Part shown: piece by piece, positions 12,759 to 23,548 of the stretch
Position numbering within the stretch: position 1 is the first letter of the stretch
Layout of the letters: each line of letters starts with the position of its first letter
Origin: Lumbricus terrestris
Taxonomy: Eukaryota > Annelida > Clitellata > Crassiclitellata > Lumbricidae
Reading direction: 5' to 3'
Length of the DNA stretch: 64,000 nucleotides
NCBI GenBank assembly: GCA_949752735.1
Contig: OX457046.1
Location: 38,892,149-38,956,148 of the forward strand
Program-made: the position numbers and the translations under genes
The notes under the pieces: generated by a model
The model's input: only the letters and a program-made list of their open reading frames with translations
The model's database searches: none
Told to the model about the DNA's origin: nothing

Positions 12759-13094
12759 TCTACACGTAGAAGCTGCAATATGAGCGCCTCAACAAGAACT
12801 GCCTGTCAAGTGTTGTGTAACCAATCCTCGCGCTATTCAGTAAAGCATCCGAAGTGGCTTTCTGCCGCTTCGTCACGCAACTACAATCAGTTACTTGACG
12901 CACCGAACTGTACAGGTGTTGGAAATCAAAATTCCGCCTGACCTAATAGTTCTCATGTTAAAGAATCAAAATGGCAGTTTATAAATTATATCCGTCAAGG
13001 AAAATCTGAGAATTTTGGTCTGTGATGGACAAAGCAGGTGTCCGAATGGTCACGGAAGCCGCGACTGGTCTTGGCGTGCGACTTGAAATGCGTA

Positions 13095-13395
13095 GATAAC
13101 GGGTTAGCACCTCCTCCTCCTTATCCTCCTCCACTTTCTTATTTTTCTCCTTCTCCTCCTCCTCCACCTCCTCCCTCCATCGCTCCTCCAAATGCACCTC
13201 CTCCTCCTTCTCCTCCTCCTCCTCTTTCTTCTCCTCCTCTACCTCCTCCTTCTCTCGCTCCTTCTCCAAATGCACCTCCTCTTCCTCCATTTCCTCATTA
13301 TCCCCTTCCTCCTCAACAACTATTCCTCTTTCTCCACAAATATCACCTATTCCTCCTCTTCCTCCTCCATCCACCTTTAATCTTTATCCATTTCT
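13095..13395. repeat. CCT/CTC polypyrimidine repeat
   Basis: About 300 bp of TCC/TCCT units with little interruption on the plus strand, giving a Glu/Lys-rich open frame on minus and a Pro/Ser-rich one on plus, both artefacts. It is a long homopurine-homopyrimidine tract. Confidence 0.9.
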
Positions 13396-14235
13396 TCCTC
13401 CCTGTGACGATTTTGGTGGCGCAATATAAACTATGTTTTGGTAAGCTTAGATATGGTTCAAACTGAAACAAACAAACTGTTTCCGATAAGAGGCATTACC
13501 GTCGTTGTCTTCAGATAAGATCGGTTCAGATAATTATTATGGTCAGGTAAATCAGAATAATTTGAGGTAAGGTCAAGTCAAAGAAAGTAGTGGCAAGTCA
13601 ACGTGAGCAGAAATTAGGTCAAGGGCCAAGATCCATGTTTAATGTACGCGTTACAATTATTTTTTCCGCCATTTCTCCAGCATCCATCACACCAAGAGCG
13701 TCAAGCTACAGACGGTTTTCTTCTTGCCTTCTCTCAGCTAGAATGGACTGCTTGCTATCAGACATTCAAGACTGACCAAAAATGCTCCTTGCCGACTTAG
13801 TCTGACTTAACCCGACTATTTCTAGTAGGCCTATAATTGGCTACGTGCCACGCTGTAGTCCGTTTTTAATCAATTATTAATTTATTTTAATTAATTTCTT
13901 CTATCTCACGGGTGTCAAATGCTTAAGGCTTCAGCCAATTTGCCACGGAACAACGCCGTAATCATGCCACTATCCGGAAGATCAGAGGCTGCTTTATTAG
14001 GCTATTATTCAGCCAGATGTGACAACCAGGATACCGTGATTTCATTGTAATTTATTGTATAGGCCTACGTGTATGCAATCTGTTAATGCAACGCAATAGC
14101 TTTCTCCATCCATTCGCTATACAATTCTGTCTTCAGTCCCTCTTCTTCCTTCTCTCTTTGAAAATACGTTTCTTCTAGCGGGGTCTTGCGCCGCTGGGAG
14201 CGCTTCTGAACGATTCACCCTAATAGAAGCGTTCG
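13396..14235. other. No gene recognised
   Basis: Unassigned AT-rich sequence. Confidence 0.5.
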
Positions 14236-14240
14236 TACTC

Positions 14241-14300
14241 TGGGAGTGTCAGCCCAAGGACTAGCGAAAGGAGGAGGGCGGCACTGAATATCAATCCTGA
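14241..14300 (-). other. Recurrent cluster block F (copy 1)
   Basis: Contains GAAAGGAGGAGGGCGGC preceded by GTCAGCCCAAGGAC. The same order of motifs recurs at 34634, 47893 and 51766, and inverted at 28868. Read on the minus strand, the strand of the receptors, it gives a polypyrimidine tract ending GCTAG, like a splice acceptor. Its role is unknown. Confidence 0.5.
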
Positions 14301-14331
14301 CACGGCACAGTGTCGCTAAAGAGCAACAGGC

Positions 14332-14569
14332 CAATGGCGGCGCTAGGGGGTTAGGGGGACTAAGTCCCCTATCAGAGGCTAAGCCCCATAAAAAGCGGCC
14401 ATCCGGGTGTTTTTACATGCAATATTTGAATATTTGCAAAATTTTCCCCCGGATGACTAAAAAAAAGGTCGTCAGGAATTTTTGCGGATGAAAAATGAAA
14501 TGAAAATGGAAAATCTCCTGTGGGAGGCTTCAGCCCCCTCCCAAATCTGAAATCCTGGCGCCGCCACTG
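14332..14569. mobile_element. hAT-type MITE, family 1, second copy
   Basis: Same family as 1096-1324: CAATGGCGGCGCTAGG at the left, GGCGCCGCCACTG at the right, and the same GGATGACTAAAAAA and GGGAGGCTTCAGCCCCC interior. The flanks are CAACAGGC (14324-14331) and TAACAGGC (14570-14577), a 7/8 match, so it is older than the first copy. Confidence 0.9.
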
Positions 14570-14577
14570 TAACAGGC

Positions 14578-15174
14578 AGCAATCTGAGTCCGTACAGTAG
14601 CCTAGTAATGCAGCCTTACAGCTCGTATATATAGTGACCTACAGGATAAAAACTATACGAATTATCTTTCAAAACGTTATAATAACCAAAGAAATCAAAC
14701 TGACACAACATGTCAAAACTATTCAGGAACATGCAATAAAGTGATTAAACTCGTGTGATACCAATTACTGGAGAATCATTAGTGATTTTCTAAACTAAAT
14801 AATTATAATGTAGAGTTGTAGACAAACATTCGAATATGAGAATTACAATAATTACACACCACTTTTAAGTGCGACATTTGCCGTATAAAGGACAGCAGAT
14901 ACGCTGCGATGCATACTGATGACCCTTTGTTTTCTCTATGTTGACATCAACGATTCTTTTAAGACCAATCAATGTAGTTAAACTTTGGATCAATTCAACG
15001 TTTTCACAATCTGTATGTCCGCTCTGCCAGTCAAACTGGGTTTAGCAGAAGTAGGAAACATTGGAAGTACTGCACTCATGCAAAAGTCCGAGGATGGAGT
15101 ACCGTGCATGCTGTCTAAGGTCGCCATACTTATACAAAAGCCCAGAAAATAGCAACCCTTAGGCTTAGAGTTTG
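14578..15174. other. No gene recognised
   Basis: Unassigned AT-rich sequence. Confidence 0.5.
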
Positions 15175-15395
15175 TATGTTTGTATGCGCACTTGTTATAG
15201 CGCCCCTTCAAGTCCTCTACTCAGAGGCGCTCCCGGCTACAGAGCGGACACTGCATCGGAGTTTCACGCCGAAGCACTGAGCAATTGCGAGTGAAGGACT
15301 TGCCCAAGTTCCTTACGTGGCGACTTGAGGTGGATTAGAACCTGCAACCTTCCAGCTGCATACCAACGAACATACCCACTACACCACCGCGCCCC
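15175..15395 (-). mobile_element. tRNA-derived SINE, family A (copy 1)
   Basis: Minus-strand copy of the SINE at 29544. Its head GGGGCGCGGTGGTGTAGTGG lies at 15376-15395. A degenerate box B follows, then the body with CGGCGTGAAACTCCGATGCA, and a tail with AGCGCC/GGCGCTATAACAAGT and a short TTTGTATG repeat. Confidence 0.85.
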
Positions 15396-16007
15396 ACGAG
15401 GAACTTCAGCAAAACATTGAAACGAAATTTTGCTTGAACTGTAAATTTTTCACAACACCTATTTAGACCTAACACAATTATAATAGTTTATCAAAACGCT
15501 CTCTAGCAACCGGAATCGCAATCTCATTGGACATCTTTTGTCAACGTTTATCGCATCCGACTTGACGCAGTGTTGAGGAATTTAAGTCTCTCTGCGTATG
15601 GCTTTAGAGTTACTGTAGTGCTTAGGACCGTTTTTAAGACACCTGCCCATGGTCACTCGCTTCAGACCTTGCTCATTGTCATGGAATGTCTTGTATTATA
15701 GGCAAGTGCAGTTGAAGTAGGCCCAGTAGGGAATAAAGAAAAGAAGAAGGTACTGTGAGAAATGCAATCCAGGAATTTATGGGGTGGGTTTTCTAAAAAT
15801 AAAGGTTTCTAATTAAGTGTGAACTCCTCAATTTCATTTTGTGTATCGTTAATAATTATCATCAGCGCCAAGAGTGTGAAGAGATTTAGTTTGTTTAGGC
15901 CTAAATTTTCTTCAATTAATAGTCAAACATAATTATATGCATATCAATTTTCCAGTTGGGTGTTGAGAAGTTTCCTTTCGCCTCAATGTGCGGGCACCAA
16001 TGAATGA
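15396..16007. other. No gene recognised; 3' flank of the first receptor gene
   Basis: Probably contains the receptor 3' UTR. I could not place a poly(A) signal with confidence. Confidence 0.45.
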
Positions 16008-16010
16008 TTG

Positions 16011-17120
16011 TCACGGCAGAGTATCTCTGCCGGCAGCCACAGAGGAACTCCTCGAGCATGTAAGAATTCGCTTGTAGGCTCTTCTGTATTCTTTACTAAC
16101 GATGGCGTACAGCAACCAGTCGAGCGAGATGTTCAGCGCTGCAATGGAGATCGTCACATCCATGATCGTGTAGTCCGTCAGGTTTCCAGTCGCCTCTATT
16201 CCCCGCACGACGAAGTAGGGTACGGTGAACAGCACGTAGACTGCGACCAGAGCAGCCGTCATGCGAGCCGCCCTCAGCTCTCTCATCCAACGCTTACGGG
16301 CCTTTCTCTCCGACTCGATTCTTGTTGACTCCTCGGAGGTTGGCTGACGAGTTGGTTGAATGGTTTCCATTTCGATCCTTCTCTGCTGTTTGATGGCAAT
16401 GAAGAAGATCCGGGTGTAGAGAACGAGCATCGTGATGGACAGGACGGAATGCTCCGTCAGATCGACGACCAGGTTCATCGTCGGGGAATAGGGATAATCG
16501 CACGATCCCCAGTCGACCCTGATGAGCCAGCAGGCGGAAATGGACGCCATGGCCAGAGCGTAGACCCACGACATCCCGAGGATAATCTTGATCTTCCTTG
16601 TAGTGACCAGGACGTCGTAGCGCAGCGAGTGCACGATGGCCACATACCGGTCAACGGCGATGCCAATCAGGGTGACGGTCCCGGCAAAGTAGGGTAGTTT
16701 CGTGATGGGGTAAAAGGCGCCGACGATGGTGTGGTACTGGCATGGGTCGTTGCTGAATACATAGATGAGCAGCTGGTAGGTGCTGTTGAAGACCCCGAAT
16801 GGTCCGCTGATGATGAGGTCGATGGCGGCCAGACCTGCGATCAGGGTGTTGGATTTGGTCCAGAGTCGAGGCGTCGTTCGGATGGCTATCAGCGTCAGGG
16901 TGTTCCCGAATACCCCGACGACCAGCATGAAGATCAACATCGCGCAGAAGACGATGGTGCCCTGCTTTGCTGATGTCAGCATGTCCAGACGCCATTCGGT
17001 GACCACCGCTGGACCTTCACTGAACTCGGTGGTGACGGAGCTGCTTCTGTTGTTCGGACGACTGGTTGAATTGTCGCATTCGTCGACATCCGTGTATTGA
17101 ACGGTTCGCAACGGATCCAT
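16011..17120 (-). CDS. Rhodopsin-class (class A-like) orphan GPCR, paralog 1
   Basis: Intronless 369-residue seven-transmembrane receptor. The N-terminal tail is about 55 residues with sequons at Asn17 and Asn24. TM1 (56-80) has the conserved GN at 72-73, and TM3 ends in DRY (157-159). Cys127 and Cys207 are placed for the TM3-ECL2 disulfide. TM7 has DWLLY (334-338) where most class A receptors have NPxxY, and TM6 (286-308) lacks CWxP. A basic third loop precedes AARMTAAL. The ATG is directly preceded by TTCTTTTACAG, a likely splice acceptor, so a 5' non-coding exon is probable. It is paralogous to the genes at 20055, 30504 and 46052, which share TKSN in the first intracellular loop, a DWxxC...PYS second extracellular loop, and FRRAY-like after TM7. 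Expected role is a plasma-membrane G-protein-coupled sensor; the ligand is unknown. Confidence 0.9.
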   Translation of the reverse strand: MDPLRTVQYTDVDECDNSTSRPNNRSSSVTTEFSEGPAVVTEWRLDMLTSAKQGTIVFCAMLIFMLVVGVFGNTLTLIAIRTTPRLWTKSNTLIAGLAAIDLIISGPFGVFNSTYQLLIYVFSNDPCQYHTIVGAFYPITKLPYFAGTVTLIGIAVDRYVAIVHSLRYDVLVTTRKIKIILGMSWVYALAMASISACWLIRVDWGSCDYPYSPTMNLVVDLTEHSVLSITMLVLYTRIFFIAIKQQRRIEMETIQPTRQPTSEESTRIESERKARKRWMRELRAARMTAALVAVYVLFTVPYFVVRGIEATGNLTDYTIMDVTISIAALNISLDWLLYAIVSKEYRRAYKRILTCSRSSSVAAGRDTLP

Positions 17121-17122
17121 CT

Positions 17123-17240
17123 GTAAAAGAACTGCTGCAACAGATGATGAGGAGGAGGAGGCGGATCAGATGGAGGAAGAGAAGAGGAAAAAGAAAAGAA
17201 GGAGGAAGAAGAAAAAAAGGAGAATAAGAACAGGAAGAAG
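17123..17240. repeat. GGA/GAA purine-rich tract upstream of receptor 1
   Basis: On the receptor strand this is a long TCC/TTC polypyrimidine stretch leading to the TTTTACAG acceptor just before the ATG. Confidence 0.6.
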
Positions 17241-18282
17241 AAGCATGACGTGGATTATATAACTTGCCAAACAAACTGATGCTCATTTAAGCTTACTCTA
17301 AACAACGGACTTTATACTAGAATGTTTGATCGCCATTTTTTAACCTGTTCTACTTGAGCGCGCTGAAGTAGAAATCGACTCGTAGTAGTTTCAGAAAGGG
17401 ACGCTATTTAAATACCAGAATGACTGAAGGGATTCAAATCTCCTCTTTCTCTTTTCCTTCAACCTCTCTTCTATGATTTCTCTCGGGGGAGTCACCTCTT
17501 AATGTGTCCGATCCAGTTCTTTTGCCTTTCTCTTAGTTGTCATCGGTGATCTTTTTCTCCAAGCCTACTCTTTGCAGCACCTCTTCATTCGCCACTGGAT
17601 TCAAATAAGTGTGCGTAATTAACGGACCCGAATTTTTTCAAACGTCTGCTCTCTCTCCATTTTGTTCGCACCTCCACTATGCAGAACCGTGCCCTTTCGG
17701 TGGTAAGACCCTCGTGAAATGGCCTTCCCGTGACGCTTAGATCCCTTTCTAAAATCATTATAAGGCATTCTTCTCTCATCTTAAAACAATTTTACTTAGC
17801 CGCGCATATGCTATAGTATATTAGCGCTTCTAAGTATAGTCCCATTGAAGAAGCGCTATATCAATTAATTTAATGAGTGAATGATTGAATAGCCAGATGA
17901 TAAGTACCTGTGATGTCTTTCTATAAATCGTTCACCGACTCCGCAGAAAGAGACTGGACCGAGAAGAGATCTTCATGAACTTTATAGATTCAGAAAACGT
18001 CACAGACAAGGTGCGTGGAACGGGAGAGATGTCACGGTTCTGACAGTTGGCGGCAGGTAAAACTGACACAAGTCATGTCGCATGACGCAAGCGATTCTGC
18101 GATGACGTCGTGTCAGAAGACGTCAAAAAGACGTCATTTGTAAAAGGCAAACGAGCAAGAAATGACACGGGCTGAACAGGTTTTCTATTCTGATATTACA
18201 GGAGTCATATGACTGACAGCAAAACAGTCTACGGACACGAGAGAAGGTTAGAACCTAGTGGGTTACACATCATGTCAAAATA
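17241..18282. other. No gene recognised; LINE/SINE tail at about 17845-17888
   Basis: Contains one AGAAGCGCTATATCAATT plus GAGTGAATGATTGA tail fragment on the plus strand. The rest is unassigned 5' flank of receptor 1. Confidence 0.5.
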
Positions 18283-18835
<553 letters not shown>

Positions 18836-18839
18836 CATT

Positions 18840-20050
18840 TTGAAAAATAATACAGGACAAGGAACCGTAAGCTATAAATCCAAGAATTCTAGTATCTATA
18901 CTCACTGAGATTGATTAAACTAATAAAATGATATCATCTAAAAACACTAGCCTATCATCCGTATTTAAGGAACTACCAGAGATATCCTACACCTGTTGAT
19001 GTAGGTGATCATCAATGGTTAAAAAGAAATTAGAATTAGACGTGAAGTTATAGATCATCGAACAGACAACAGACGTCGCACCTGCTTCGATCCTTACAAG
19101 TTGGCGCCACAGTGATTACTGTATTTGCATTCAACATGTTGACTACGCTTAATCGGCTGCTCTATAATTGGCTTTTGTTATCTGTCGCTCTACGACGACT
19201 GGTTATTTTCTCAATAAAAACGATTATCAATCAAACACGCTTTGTTGAGCAGAGGAAAGTTTTTTTTTATTAAAATGACTTCAGGTCGATGATAATTTTA
19301 TTATGAAGACAATTTATTGTCCAATTTTTAGACGGCACAAAACTCACCACCCTGCATGCTGCAGACCAGGACCCCATTGAGGTGCTGTGATTATCCCTCA
19401 ACCGCTCATATCTATTACTGAGGGGCCAGCAAAACTGCGGGCCCGGGTGCTACACTAAGCTTACCCTTAGAACCCACTTCAAATCGGGTCTGTGCAGACC
19501 GCAAGCTGCGGCAGCAAAATCAATGTCGATCTGATTGCAGTCACCATATCTGTCGATTGCTACTGATGCCGGTTAATTTTTGAACTTTAAACTGTTTTAT
19601 GGCAGACACTCACCTGTCAATTACCCGACATAATTTATTTATGCCACACCTGAAAGGTACCGACGATTACGGGTTTGTTAGAGTTGCTTGCGCATAATAG
19701 GCTACAGGCTCAGTTTCGCTTTGTGTATTATTAGTATAATTAATGCTTAAGAGCAGATAAATGCATGAACATATCAAAATAGTAGTAGCCTATTTAAAGA
19801 AATAGATGTCCAATTTCCATTAGCGGGACAATTGCCCCTTTTACCCCTATGTACGAACGCCCATGGCTGAGGAGCAGAAAGATTTTCAACTTTTCAAGTT
19901 CCGATTTGACAGTAAACGGTGTCTACAGGACGGTGTCTACTTCGACGAAAAACAATGATACAAAGATGCACCATCAAACTAAGATTAGTCGCTTAAGACA
20001 TCTGTTCCAGGCGTAAAAAGGTTCTACTACCGAAGATGTTTATCGTTGAT
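18840..20050. other. No gene recognised; weak block E-like copy at 19490-19640
   Basis: Around 19600 the motif ACTGTTTTATGGCAGACACTCACCTG closely resembles the sequence at 27019-27045 beside block copy 2. It lies 2.4 kb upstream of receptor 1 on the minus strand. Around 19440 GCGGGCCCGGG resembles 30162-30172. Otherwise unassigned. Confidence 0.4.
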
Positions 20051-20054
20051 AAAT

Positions 20055-21143
20055 CTATTGGGCGCTGACTTCATTAGTTTTGATCTTCAGAATCTTCATG
20101 AAGGCCCTGCGAAACGATCGGTTCATGATGCCGTAGATGATCCAATCGAAACCTATATTGACGTTGCCCACAGATCCCCCGACATCGATCAGCTTCCCAG
20201 TGTACGTCTGCATGTTTCCACACGCCTGCATGATCCTCCCGATCTCGTACGGCAGCAGCGGCAGAGTGTAGGCGCACACAAGCACCGCCGTCATAGTAGC
20301 CGCCTTGAACTCCTTCGCTGGCTTCCTGATCTTCGGTTTCGCCGTCGCGCCTCCGGATAGTGTGGGTGGATCGCTGGACGAAGGTTCCGGAATCGTTTGG
20401 GCCCGGCTAGTCATTCCGTGGCCGGTCATCTCGCTGCTCATCTTGGATCGATGCTTGCGTGCTATGAAAAGAATTCGACCGTAGACAAGTACCGTGATCA
20501 GCGTCACTGCCAGGTACATTCCGCTGTCCAAAACAGCCGTCATAACAGTGGAGTAGGGAACACCACACGTAGACCAGTCGACATAACGGAGGTGCGACAA
20601 ATAGATGGCCATGATCGTCAGTCCTCCCACATAGGACCCGGCGATCATGCATTTGATCACCGTAGTCGTCATCGTCGTTTCGTAGTGTAGAGGGTAGGTA
20701 ATGGCCACGAAGCGGTCGATGGCAATTGCTATTAAGTGAAAGTAGATCGTGTGATTGGTGGCCTTCGGGATGGGATAGATGACAGCGATCGCCAGTCTAT
20801 AGTAGCAGGAGTTCTCGGCGAAGACGTACACCCACAGATTAAAGATGACGAAGTAGGTGAACTGAATCACGGACACGTAGAGATGGATCCCTGTGAGAGC
20901 GGCGAGCAGCATGTTCGACTTCGTCCACAGACTGGGCGTCTTCCGTATGGCGATCAGCGTCAGGGTGTTGCCGAAGGCGCCGGCCACACCGATGAGAAGG
21001 AGCGAGGTACATTTCACCACGGTGATCACCTTATCCGACGTCAGTTGCCGCAGTGAAGGCGACTTGCTGCCGTAACCGGGCGACGAGTCGTTGCCCGACG
21101 GTTCGCTTAGATTCATTGGGATCCAGTTAGTAATATCGCCCAT
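20055..21143 (-). CDS. Rhodopsin-class orphan GPCR, paralog 2
   Basis: Intronless, 362 residues, seven predicted membrane spans (about 42-66, 77-104, 115-143, 163-183, 202-228, 283-304 and 318-340). TM1 has GNTLTLIAIRKT, with Asn59 as the conserved TM1 Asn. Cys113 and Cys193 are the probable disulfide. The TM3 motif is DRF (143-145) instead of DRY, and TM7 has DWIIY (333-337) instead of NPxxY. EFKAATMTAVL precedes TM6, and FRRAF follows TM7. There is a sequon at Asn11 in the tail. A TTCTTTGCAG acceptor-like sequence lies about 18 nt upstream of the ATG. It is the same family as the other three receptors; the ligand is unknown. DRF is tolerated in some receptors, so activity cannot be excluded. 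Confidence 0.9.
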   Translation of the reverse strand: MGDITNWIPMNLSEPSGNDSSPGYGSKSPSLRQLTSDKVITVVKCTSLLLIGVAGAFGNTLTLIAIRKTPSLWTKSNMLLAALTGIHLYVSVIQFTYFVIFNLWVYVFAENSCYYRLAIAVIYPIPKATNHTIYFHLIAIAIDRFVAITYPLHYETTMTTTVIKCMIAGSYVGGLTIMAIYLSHLRYVDWSTCGVPYSTVMTAVLDSGMYLAVTLITVLVYGRILFIARKHRSKMSSEMTGHGMTSRAQTIPEPSSSDPPTLSGGATAKPKIRKPAKEFKAATMTAVLVCAYTLPLLPYEIGRIMQACGNMQTYTGKLIDVGGSVGNVNIGFDWIIYGIMNRSFRRAFMKILKIKTNEVSAQ

Positions 21144-21419
21144 TACCTAGACCTACAACTGCAAAGAATGCCCCAGCATAACCAGCAATAAGAACTATCT
21201 TCAAAGGAAAAATGAATTGGGAAAATAACAAAGGACGGCCATGACATATTATGCTGGACTGCGTGATGACAAGTGGATATGTGAAGCTTAGAGAGGATGA
21301 GCAACAGCGAGAGGAATGGCAATGTCGGATATTTGAACCAGACGAAGAATCAACCATAGCCTACATTTAAGATGTCACTGCAACGAAAAGTAAACCAAGT
21401 TTGCAACAGCAATTTACAG

Positions 21420-21760
21420 GCAGCTATAACCACAGCAATCAGCCGGTACTGTCTAGTATCCGTTGTCTTAGCTCGCGGAACCATTCGCTCTACAGTACCT
21501 CTAGCGAACAGCTTTGATCCTCGAGTTGGAACGTTAACCGGTCAGCGACGAGCTTTCTCAGTTGTACATTGTAGGTCCGTCGGTCAGGAACAGTCACCAG
21601 TTCTAGATGGGTCTGTTGCGTAGGGTTTATTCATCCGTGTTTTACAGGCTCCCGAAGACCCATTTGCATACCGCAGTTTTACTTGGAGCTCCTTTGAGTG
21701 GGCTTCTTCAAGGGGCGCTATATAAATTCTTAAAACGAATGAATGAATGAACTATAATTA
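21420..21760 (+). mobile_element. Decayed CR1/L2-like LINE 3' end
   Basis: A plus-strand frame around 21520-21570 has GQRRAFSVV, like the NRAFSVVGPTTWN segment near the C-terminus of the LINE at 9486. It is followed after about 150 bp by the shared tail GGGGCGCTATATAAATTC and (GAAT)n. The middle is frameshifted or diverged. Confidence 0.5.
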
Positions 21761-21904
21761 TGATGCTCTTCCCTCTGACCTTCCTAGTTATTGCATGCGT
21801 TTGCATTGCATGCAGTGCAAAGGGTTGCTGCTTGTCATCCCATTGATAAAATAAACGAAGGTACATTACACTCTATAATATTATCATAATTAGTAAAAAG
21901 TCCT

Positions 21905-22135
21905 ATCCCGTTCCATGAGGAACATAGGGAGGCGCTCATCTCCTTTTCCATGGCCCTGAGCCAGCAATGGACGAGTCCCAAGGTCCTGGACACGAGGCCA
22001 GTGTATCGCAGGACTTGCTGTTTACTTCCAACGCCGGTACCAAATTATATTGCATGGTGACAGAGGCACGTGTGCGTGAACAACTTGCCAAAAGGTCGTT
22101 ACCCGGAGTCGAACCCGCAACCTCCCGCTTATCAT
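21905..22135 (-). mobile_element. SINE-like repeat remnant (tRNA-type box B)
   Basis: Minus-strand reading shows GGTTGCGGGTTCGACTCC (box B) and CTTTTGGCAAGTTG, the order seen in tRNA-derived SINEs of family A type. Boundaries are uncertain. It is abutted by the telomere-like MITE. Confidence 0.4.
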
Positions 22136-22156
22136 AATTACCTCAATAATAATCGG

Positions 22157-22618
22157 TTTGGGTCCACTATTTCGAGGGTACACTATTCCGAAGGTCCGCT
22201 ATTCCGAACCCTAACCCTAAACCTAACCCTAAACCTATTTATAACCATAACTCACCCCGACCCTTACAATAACCCTAAACCTAACCCTAACCCACCCCGA
22301 CCCTTACAATAACCCTAAACCTAACCCTAACCCACCCCGACCCTATCCATAACCCTAAACCTAGCTTTAACCCACCACAACCATAACCATAACTCTAACC
22401 CTATAACCCTTCCCAACCCTAACCATAACCATAACCCTAAACTTAATCCTAACCCACTGCAACCCTAACCACAAGGATAACGAATAAAATATAGGGGGCA
22501 TTCGGAATAGTGAACCTTCGGAATAGTGGACCTTCGGAATAGTGGACCTTCGGAACAGTGGACCTTCGGAATAGTGGACCTTCGGAATAGTGGACCCTCA
22601 GAATAGCGGGCCGTTACC
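22157..22618. mobile_element. MITE with minisatellite TIRs, telomere-like core and 11-bp TSD
   Basis: The core, about 22200-22470, is degenerate CCCTAA/CCTAAA/CCATAA repeats. The right arm (22497-22608) has at least five tandem 16-bp TTCGGAATAGTGGACC units. The left arm (22161-22205) has the inverse order GGTCCACTATTCCGAA-like, giving imperfect TIRs of roughly 48 bp. The identical 11-mer ATAATAATCGG flanks both ends (22146-22156 and 22619-22629). That supports transposition and a long target duplication, as in Mutator-like elements (9-11 bp). No transposase is present. Confidence 0.75.
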
Positions 22619-22984
22619 ATAATAATCGGAGAAGCATTATCGGATTCTAGACTTGATGTTAAGTATTAAAATGCTTCAGGTTTTTCCAGAGTAACAATGC
22701 TAAAATCAACACTTGATAATAAATATTGAAATGACTAACGTGTTTAGAGTTACGCTGCTACACAATTTAAAAGTGAACGCTAGACATACCAGTATAACGT
22801 TCCCTGGAGTTATTGGTAGTTACTCACGGTTCCGTATTAGGATGGCTGCGCCCATTCTTATATGCATAATCATCCTACAGCCACAGCAATCGGCTCTGGA
22901 ACTACAAGATGGATTCGCCAGCAGCTGCTGTTTATATACCAGGTAGATGGTCTCGGATGCTAACCGAATATTAGAATAATTGCA

Positions 22985-23345
22985 GCAATAATTACCCCCT
23001 GCGTAAGTCCCACACCTGAACTCAACTCTTTCAAGTTTTCATTTGTGACGATGCATTAATTACTGCAATGGCTTCCAATACGGTCAGAGAACAGCTGCCT
23101 CTCTTATGAATAGCTTCAATCTTTTAGCGACGCTCCCGTCCCAATGCGATAAACAACCAATCTAAAAGGATTAATTTCGCATTTATTTGCAGCGTTAGGA
23201 TTCCGGTGAGCTGCTTGCAGTTACCACCTCTGCGATTGCGATACAATATTATTATTACCAGTTTATTCAGAAGCCTATAATTTTTTTATTGCAGACAATC
23301 ACCTATTAATAAACGTAATCAGATACACACCTGTAATTATGATTC
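22985..23345 (-). other. Recurrent upstream block E (diverged copy)
   Basis: Shares TTCAAGTTTTCAT, a TTAATTACT...AATG(G/C)CTTCAA segment and TTTTATTGCAGACAATCACCT with the blocks at 26505-27060 and 53450-53960, in the same order. It lies 1.8-2.2 kb upstream of receptor 2 on the minus strand. Possibly a duplicated 5' region. Confidence 0.45.
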
Positions 23346-23548
23346 CGAGTACTGTACAAATTAATTATCGTGCTGGTTCCTTGGATGCAGTAGTAAATAT
23401 GATTTATCATTCGCGTTATTAGACAGCTTGGAGCATCGAAGTTACTCAAGATCTTTTTTAACGGAATTATTGTCAACAACTTTAATGCGACGGCGATATT
23501 TAGGGCGCCACTGGCTTCATTTTTTTTACAAGAGGGCGTAGGCCTATG

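Noticed and set aside
22200..22470. A true telomere or chromosome end
   Set aside because: Repeats are degenerate, short, bounded on both sides by inverted minisatellite arms and an exact 11-bp duplication, and sequence continues on both sides.
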